Shown here: piece after piece, positions 5,277 through 9,209 of the stretch | Layout: each line of letters begins with the position of its first letter | How positions within the stretch are numbered: position 1 is the first letter of the stretch | Assembly (NCBI GenBank): GCA_031082105.1 | Contig: JAVHLO010000114.1 | Location: forward strand, 1 to 9,209 | From: Planctomycetota bacterium | GTDB lineage: Bacteria; Planctomycetota; MHYJ01; JACQXL01; JAVHLO01 | DNA length: 9,209 nucleotides | Reading direction: 5' to 3' | Notes under the pieces: model-generated | Seen by the model: only the letters and a program-made list of their open reading frames with translations | Database searches by the model: none | Told to the model about the DNA's origin: nothing | Program-made: the position numbers and the translations under genes

Positions 5277-7607
5277 ATGAAGCTATTCGGAATCGCATCC
5301 GCATTCGTGGCGCTCATCTTCCTCGCCTCGTGCGCGGGCACGCGCGACAACGCGACTGATGATGATCTCGCGGGGGATGAGGGAACCTCCGCGCCGGCTG
5401 CGCCGCTCGGCGAGTTCCGTATCACGGCGCACAGCCTTACGTTCAGCCTCGACCCGGCGAAGCACCGGCTCGAGGCGGTGGACAGGATCTCGCTCGAGGC
5501 GGTGAAGGGTCCCGCGTGCCCCGTCAGCTTCGTGCTCAACACGGGGCTTGCGATATCGAGCATCCGACTGGAACCGCAGGGCGACCCGGCGGACCTGCGG
5601 ACGACTCCCGGGGGTGGGAGCGCGGCCGGCGAGCCCGTGGAGTTCAAGGTCGTGCTGCGTCTGAAAGACCCGGAGTCGACCCTCTACGATCACGTCCTCG
5701 TGAAACTGCCGCAGCCGATGGAAAGATGCGCCCTCTCCGTCCACTACTCTGGCGAGCTCTACGACTTCCCGAAACGGGATGAGCAGCTCCGGTTCGTCAT
5801 CGGCACGCAGACCAACGGCACGATCGGCCCCGAGGGAGTGTACCTTCATGGCGGCACGTACTGGTACCCGACGACCGAAGGCATGATGGCGAAATTCGAG
5901 ATGAAGGCGACGACGCCGAAGGGCTGGGAGGTCGTGGGGCAGGGGACGCGCTGGGAACGCAAGGAGGAGAACGATCACGTCGTTACCTTGTGGGGCTGGG
6001 ACGTGCCGACGGATTCGCTGAGCGTCGTGGCGGGGCAGTATGTCGTCCAGGAGGAGAAGCGCGACGGCGTGACGATCGCGACCTACTTCTTCCCGAGCGA
6101 GAAGGACCTGGCGAAACAGCACATCGACGCGGCCGCGAAGTACATCGAGTTCTACTCGCAGATCCTGGGCCGGTACCCGTGCGGATTCTTCTCGATCGTC
6201 GAGAACTTCTTCCCCACCGGCTACGGCATGCCCTCCTACACGCTCCTTGCGCAGGAGGTCGTGAAGACCCCGCAGCGCCATCTTGCGGCGGGCGGGCTCG
6301 GCCACGAGATCGTCCACTGCTGGTGGGGCAACTATGTCGTGCCGGACTGGGAGAACGGCAACTGGTGCGAAGGGCTGACGACCTACCTCGCGAACTACTT
6401 CTGGGCGGAGACGCACGAAGGCGCGGACAAGGCCCGCGACTACCGCTACAAGCAGATGCTGAAGTACTCGGTGGTCGTCAACGACTCGAACGAGTACCCG
6501 GTGCGCAGGTTCGCCGGCAAGACGGAGGAGGTCGACAACGAGATCGGCTACGGCAAGTGCAGCATGATGTTTCACCTGTTACGCAGGATGATGGGCGACG
6601 GCCCTTTCTTTGCCGCGCTCCGGAACATCACGCACAACTTCGGCGGAAGGCGCGCAAGCTGGAGCGATTTCCAGGCCGCGTTCGAGAAGAAGTACGGCAA
6701 GGAGCTCGGCTGGTTCTTCGATGAATGGCTCGACCGGACAGGCGCGCCGATGCTCTCGCTTTCGCCGGCTCCGGAGGGGATCGGCAGCGGGGCCGCGAAG
6801 GTGCCCGGCGAAGGTAGCACAGGCGTCCCGCCTGTGCCCGTCAAGACTACGAAAGAAGAGGACGGCTCCTGGCGCACCGAGTTTTCCATCTTCATGGAGA
6901 ACCCGGAGCCGTATCACCTGTACAACGTGGGCGTGCAGGGTGAGACGGAGACCGGCTCATCGTGCGCGCTGATCGCGGTCGGCGCGCCGGAGACGAAGGT
7001 GTCCATCAACGCCAAAGAGCCGCCGCGTTTCGTGACCGTGGACCCGGACTACCACGTTTTCCGGCGGCTCAGGCCGGGCGAGTACCCGGCGTGCCTGAAC
7101 GTGACTTCCAACGACACGCCGCGCGTGGTGGTTATCCCGACCGGCGGCGCGGCGGACGAGTGCGCGGTGTACGAAGGGCTTGCGGCTCGGATCGTCGCGT
7201 CGGGCGGCTGGACCTCGAAGCGCGACAAGGAAATGACGGAGGCCGACCTCGGTCAGAGTTCGCTATTGGTGTTGGGCCGGCCGGGGATAAACTCGGTCGC
7301 CGCGCGGTTCGCGGGGCTTGATACGGTGGAGAAGATCGTCTCGCTCGAACCCGCGGCGTTCGTTTTCAAGGGCAACCGCTACGAAGGCGAACGGCAGAGC
7401 CTGATGATCTCATTCCGCAACCCGCTGAACGAGGCAAGGCACGTGACGCTCTTCATGGGCGTGACGAAGGACGCCGCCGCCGCGGCGCAACGGCTGCTCT
7501 TCTACTACGGCTGGGAGAACTGGTACATCTTCGAGGGCGAGCGCGCAACACAGCGCGGGATGTATGAAGAGTCGAGGAACGCGCTTCGGATCGCGGTGCC
7601 ACGGTAG
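5277..7607 (+). CDS. M1-family (gluzincin) metallopeptidase lipoprotein
   Basis: A 776-residue protein with a lipoprotein signal: MKLF, a hydrophobic run, then the lipobox LASC with Cys19 as the expected lipidated residue, so it should be membrane-anchored outside the cytoplasm. Residues about 46-265 form the beta-rich N-terminal domain. The catalytic domain (about 275-490) has HEIVH (343-347) and a third zinc ligand, Glu365, in NWCEG; 17 residues separate His347 from Glu365, against 18 in classic M1 enzymes. Tyr425 (GYGKCSMMFHLLR) is the likely transition-state Tyr. The aminopeptidase signature GAMEN is absent; GYGMPS (315-320) is in its place, so the substrate end recognised may differ from classic aminopeptidases. 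A 12-residue insert, GEGSTGVPPVPV (511-522), is a translated interspersed repeat in the linker after the catalytic domain. Residues 531-776 form a beta region and an alpha/beta C-terminal domain (RVVVIPTGG, LLVLGRPG) that I do not recognise. Zinc peptidase is firm; true aminopeptidase activity is less so. Confidence 0.92.
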   Translation: MKLFGIASAFVALIFLASCAGTRDNATDDDLAGDEGTSAPAAPLGEFRITAHSLTFSLDPAKHRLEAVDRISLEAVKGPACPVSFVLNTGLAISSIRLEPQGDPADLRTTPGGGSAAGEPVEFKVVLRLKDPESTLYDHVLVKLPQPMERCALSVHYSGELYDFPKRDEQLRFVIGTQTNGTIGPEGVYLHGGTYWYPTTEGMMAKFEMKATTPKGWEVVGQGTRWERKEENDHVVTLWGWDVPTDSLSVVAGQYVVQEEKRDGVTIATYFFPSEKDLAKQHIDAAAKYIEFYSQILGRYPCGFFSIVENFFPTGYGMPSYTLLAQEVVKTPQRHLAAGGLGHEIVHCWWGNYVVPDWENGNWCEGLTTYLANYFWAETHEGADKARDYRYKQMLKYSVVVNDSNEYPVRRFAGKTEEVDNEIGYGKCSMMFHLLRRMMGDGPFFAALRNITHNFGGRRASWSDFQAAFEKKYGKELGWFFDEWLDRTGAPMLSLSPAPEGIGSGAAKVPGEGSTGVPPVPVKTTKEEDGSWRTEFSIFMENPEPYHLYNVGVQGETETGSSCALIAVGAPETKVSINAKEPPRFVTVDPDYHVFRRLRPGEYPACLNVTSNDTPRVVVIPTGGAADECAVYEGLAARIVASGGWTSKRDKEMTEADLGQSSLLVLGRPGINSVAARFAGLDTVEKIVSLEPAAFVFKGNRYEGERQSLMISFRNPLNEARHVTLFMGVTKDAAAAAQRLLFYYGWENWYIFEGERATQRGMYEESRNALRIAVPR
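6807..6842 (+). repeat. 36-nt palindromic interspersed repeat, copy 2 (inside the peptidase coding sequence)
   Basis: Arms gcacaggcg (6817-6825) and cgcctgtgc (6829-6837) flank the loop tcc, with the same flanks as the copy at 4943-4978 (35 of 36 identical). It occupies exactly codons 511-522 of the peptidase, in frame, and encodes a flexible Gly/Pro/Val linker between the catalytic and C-terminal parts. The mRNA should form the same hairpin within the coding region. Confidence 0.9.
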
Positions 7608-7625
7608 TCGCGCTGTTCGCCGGGT

Positions 7626-7659
7626 ATTCACCACGGAGGCACAGAAGGCACGGAGACAG
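7626..7659. repeat. 'ccacggaggcacagaaggcacggagac' type repeat
   Basis: A purine-rich, roughly 10-nt periodic run (ccacggaggc, acagaaggca, cggagacagc) starts 18 nt after the peptidase stop. A 9-nt word in it, acggagaca (7650-7658), recurs as its reverse complement tgtctccgt at 7774-7782, which may be the other arm of the element. Its style (decanucleotide units in inverted arms) matches the elements at 5151-5246 and 7824-7904. Confidence 0.55.
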
Positions 7660-7699
7660 CAGTTCGCGCGGCTTGGTCCATTCGCGAGGAGGGGCGGAT

Positions 7700-7817
7700 C
7701 TGTCATTCAGAGCCGCAGCGAGGAATCTCCAATACTCCGGACTCAAGATTTCGCTGGATGCCAGTCTTTTCCGTGTCTCCGTACTGCGATCCGACGGAAC
7801 TTTGTTTTGTATGACAG
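7700..7817. repeat. Possible small element with ctgtcat / atgacag ends
   Basis: Its left part (tgtcattcagagccgcagcg, then aggaatctcc) resembles the widely scattered bacterial repeat that is often mistranslated as CHSERSEES or FRAAARNL. It opens with ctgtcat (7700-7706), and the reverse complement atgacag closes it at 7811-7817, giving 118 bp with 7-bp inverted ends and partly matching outer flanks (ggat / ggattc). The interior has no gene. The family resemblance is from memory; the ends are seen directly. Confidence 0.5.
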
Positions 7818-7823
7818 GATTCT

Positions 7824-7904
7824 TCACCGCAAAGAACGCAAAGCGCGAGAGTCAATTGCATGGCCAAGTTCTTTTCGCTTTGCGCTCTTTGCGTGCTTTG
7901 CGGT
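7824..7904. repeat. 'accgcaaagaacgcaaag' inverted-repeat element
   Basis: The left arm accgcaaag-aacgcaaag (7826-7843) pairs with ctttgcgtg-ctttgcggt (7887-7904): nine matched bases, one mismatch, then eight more. The right arm continues with another gctttgcgct unit (7877-7886). About 30-43 nt separate the arms. The transcript would form a long imperfect stem. It ends 60 nt before the start of the repeat-protein gene. Confidence 0.75.
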
Positions 7905-7964
7905 TGTTTTGGTTGCGGCTACGCTGCGCCAGGATCATCTCTTGCTTGCATCGCGGGTTGAACC

Positions 7965-9209
7965 ATGCGTAGAATATCCGAGGTGAGCGTCCTCTTGCTC
8001 TGCCTGGTCTGTCTCGCGCTCGGCATCGGCGTGGGCGAGGAGCGGAAGCCGGAGCCCGCGAATGCGCCCGCGGATTTCAAGAAGCCCGGGAACTGGTCGG
8101 CCTACGACGCCGGTTCCGTCGGCGGGCTGAGCACGAAGGGGTTCTTCGGCGCGGTCTCCGACGGGCGGTACGTCTACTTCGTCCCGTGCCGCGAGGGGAG
8201 CTCGTTCCACGGGCGCGTGCTGAGGTACGATACGAAAGTCGATTTCAAGACCGCCTCGAGCTGGAGCGCGTACGATGCCGGCGCGACGGACGGGCTCAAC
8301 ACGAAGGGCTACGCCGGCGCGGTCTTCGACGGGCGATACGTCTACTTCGTCCCGTTCACCGACAACTCCTCGCGCCACGCGCGCGTGCTGAGGTACGATA
8401 CGAAAGCCGATTTTGCGACGGCCTCGAGCTGGAGCGCGTACGACGCGGGCCGGACGGACGGCATCCCCGCGCTGGGGTTTGTCGACGGGATCTTCGACGG
8501 TCGGTACATCTACCTGTCGCCGTTCGGCTACAAGCCCTTCGCGCACGGCCGGGTGGTCCGCTACGACACCAGGGACGATTTCAAGAAGCCGTCGAGCTGG
8601 AACGTGTACGATGCGGGCAGGACGGACGGCATGGACACGCGCGGTTTCTACGGCGCGGGGTTCGACGGGCGGCACGTGTACTTCGTTCCCTTCAACGACG
8701 CGCGCGACTTTCACGGCCGCGTGCTCCGGTACGATACGAAGGGCGAGTTCAAGGCCGCGGGGAGCTGGAGCGCCTACGATGCGGGCAAGACGGACGGGTT
8801 GAGCACGAAGGGATACAAGATGGCGGTCTTCGACGGGCGGCACATGTACTTCGTCCCGTTCCGGGACGACGAGTCGCGCCACGGTCGAGTGCTGAAGTAC
8901 GACACGAAAGGCGATTTCAAGGCCGCTTCGAGCTGGAGCGCGTACGATGCGGGCGCGACGGACGGCATCGAGACGAGCGGCTACGTAGGCGCGGCGTTCG
9001 ACAAGCGGTTCATCTATTTCATCCCGTACGGCGAGGAGGGCAACCAGTTCCATGCGCGGGTGCTGCGGTACGACACGCAGGGCGGGTTCAAGGAGGCGAA
9101 GAGCTGGTCGGGGTACGACGCGAAATCGACGGACGGCCTGACGACGAAGGGCTACAAGGGCTCCGCAACGGACGGGCGGTACATCTACTACGTTCCCTAC
9201 CACAACGGC
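7965..9209 (+). CDS. Secreted tandem-repeat protein, likely beta-propeller (3' end outside the window)
   Basis: An open frame of 415 codons running off the window without a stop. ATG 7965 is the first possible Met start, because an in-frame TGA lies at 7959-7961; a GTG at 7983 is an alternative, and neither has a strong Shine-Dalgarno. The N terminus (MRRISEV, a Leu/Val/Cys-rich hydrophobic run, then ALGIGVGEE) is a signal peptide, so export is expected. From residue 44 the protein consists of 56-residue units: six complete and a partial seventh. The consensus runs WSAYDAGxTDG(L/I)xTxGY, then GAVFDGRYVYFVPF, a variable 6-7 residue loop, HGRVLRYDTK and DFKxAxS. The alternation of short hydrophobic strands and Asp/Gly turns suggests beta-propeller blades; the tail motif ADFKKPGN before the first unit could close the ring. 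I recognise no enzyme motif. Role unknown: surface binding or scaffold are guesses. Confidence 0.88.
   Translation, partial: MRRISEVSVLLLCLVCLALGIGVGEERKPEPANAPADFKKPGNWSAYDAGSVGGLSTKGFFGAVSDGRYVYFVPCREGSSFHGRVLRYDTKVDFKTASSWSAYDAGATDGLNTKGYAGAVFDGRYVYFVPFTDNSSRHARVLRYDTKADFATASSWSAYDAGRTDGIPALGFVDGIFDGRYIYLSPFGYKPFAHGRVVRYDTRDDFKKPSSWNVYDAGRTDGMDTRGFYGAGFDGRHVYFVPFNDARDFHGRVLRYDTKGEFKAAGSWSAYDAGKTDGLSTKGYKMAVFDGRHMYFVPFRDDESRHGRVLKYDTKGDFKAASSWSAYDAGATDGIETSGYVGAAFDKRFIYFIPYGEEGNQFHARVLRYDTQGGFKEAKSWSGYDAKSTDGLTTKGYKGSATDGRYIYYVPYHNG
8094..9209 (+). repeat. Coding tandem repeat, 168-bp period
   Basis: Measured from the conserved Trp codon, units begin at 8094, 8262, 8430, 8598, 8766, 8934 and 9105. 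The first five steps are exactly 168 bp and the sixth is 171 bp (one extra codon in the loop containing GEEGNQFH). The third unit (8430-8597) is the most divergent. The seventh unit is cut by the window edge. Confidence 0.95.

Larger units (their letters stand above)
7608..7964. other. Intergenic region made of stacked interspersed repeats
   Basis: This gap of 357 bp between the peptidase and the repeat-protein gene has no convincing gene. Its short open frames translate the repeats. At least three repeat families, listed separately, occupy much of it. I see no clear promoter for the downstream gene and no T-tailed terminator for the upstream one. Confidence 0.7.

Noticed and set aside
4910..5647. 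246-residue N-terminal extension of the kinase
   Set aside because: It translates the interspersed repeats and the antisense of the peptidase start. The conserved N-terminal domain begins at the ATG at 4909/4906.
5283..6575. A 430-codon open frame antisense to the peptidase
   Set aside because: It covers the HEIVH zinc site of the real gene and has no motif of its own.
7935..9203. A 422-codon open frame antisense to the repeat-protein gene
   Set aside because: It looks repetitive only because the sense strand has 168-bp repeats, and it starts and ends outside sensible signals. The sense frame has a signal peptide and conserved aromatic motifs.

Overview
The window looks like a piece of a high-GC, Gram-negative, environmental bacterial genome. 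My best guess is the Planctomycetota or a nearby PVC-type lineage, with moderate confidence. Three things point there: a Ser/Thr kinase with the N-terminal 'LLFGxLALN' type domain fused through a PEGA-like region to a sulfatase-modifying-factor (FGE-like) domain; several families of short interspersed repeats crowded into the gaps between genes; and several large secreted proteins with repeats or peptidase domains. There are no phage, transposase, CRISPR, rRNA or tRNA signatures.

Layout: (1) 1-1383, minus strand, a secreted alpha/beta hydrolase (esterase / PHB-depolymerase-like) with a helical N-terminal region. (2) 1384-1531, a gap with 'ggattttgg'-type short repeats. (3) 1532-4909, minus strand, a 1125-aa kinase / PEGA-like / FGE-like fusion, preceded by a good sigma70-type promoter (5047-5019) and a leader of about 100 nt holding two hairpins. 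(4) 4910-5276, a divergent intergenic region with three different short-repeat families. (5) 5277-7607, plus strand, a 776-aa M1-type metallopeptidase lipoprotein whose coding sequence carries, exactly in frame, a second copy of the 36-nt palindromic repeat found in the kinase leader. (6) 7608-7964, another gap packed with three repeat families. (7) 7965 to the window end, plus strand, an incomplete gene for a secreted protein built of 56-residue repeats with an almost invariant 168-bp period, probably beta-propeller blades.

How the genes work together is not evident. The hydrolase, peptidase and repeat protein all carry export signals and act outside the cytoplasm, while the kinase shows no membrane segment and should be cytosolic. 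The kinase and hydrolase share a strand, but a repeat-bearing gap of 148 bp separates them, so co-transcription is uncertain. I do not see a defence or biosynthetic system here. The most unusual content is the dense interspersed-repeat population, including one repeat domesticated as protein sequence, and the regular tandem-repeat protein at the right edge. Every other long open frame (for example the antisense frames over the hydrolase, kinase, peptidase and repeat gene) looks like a shadow caused by high GC and codon bias.
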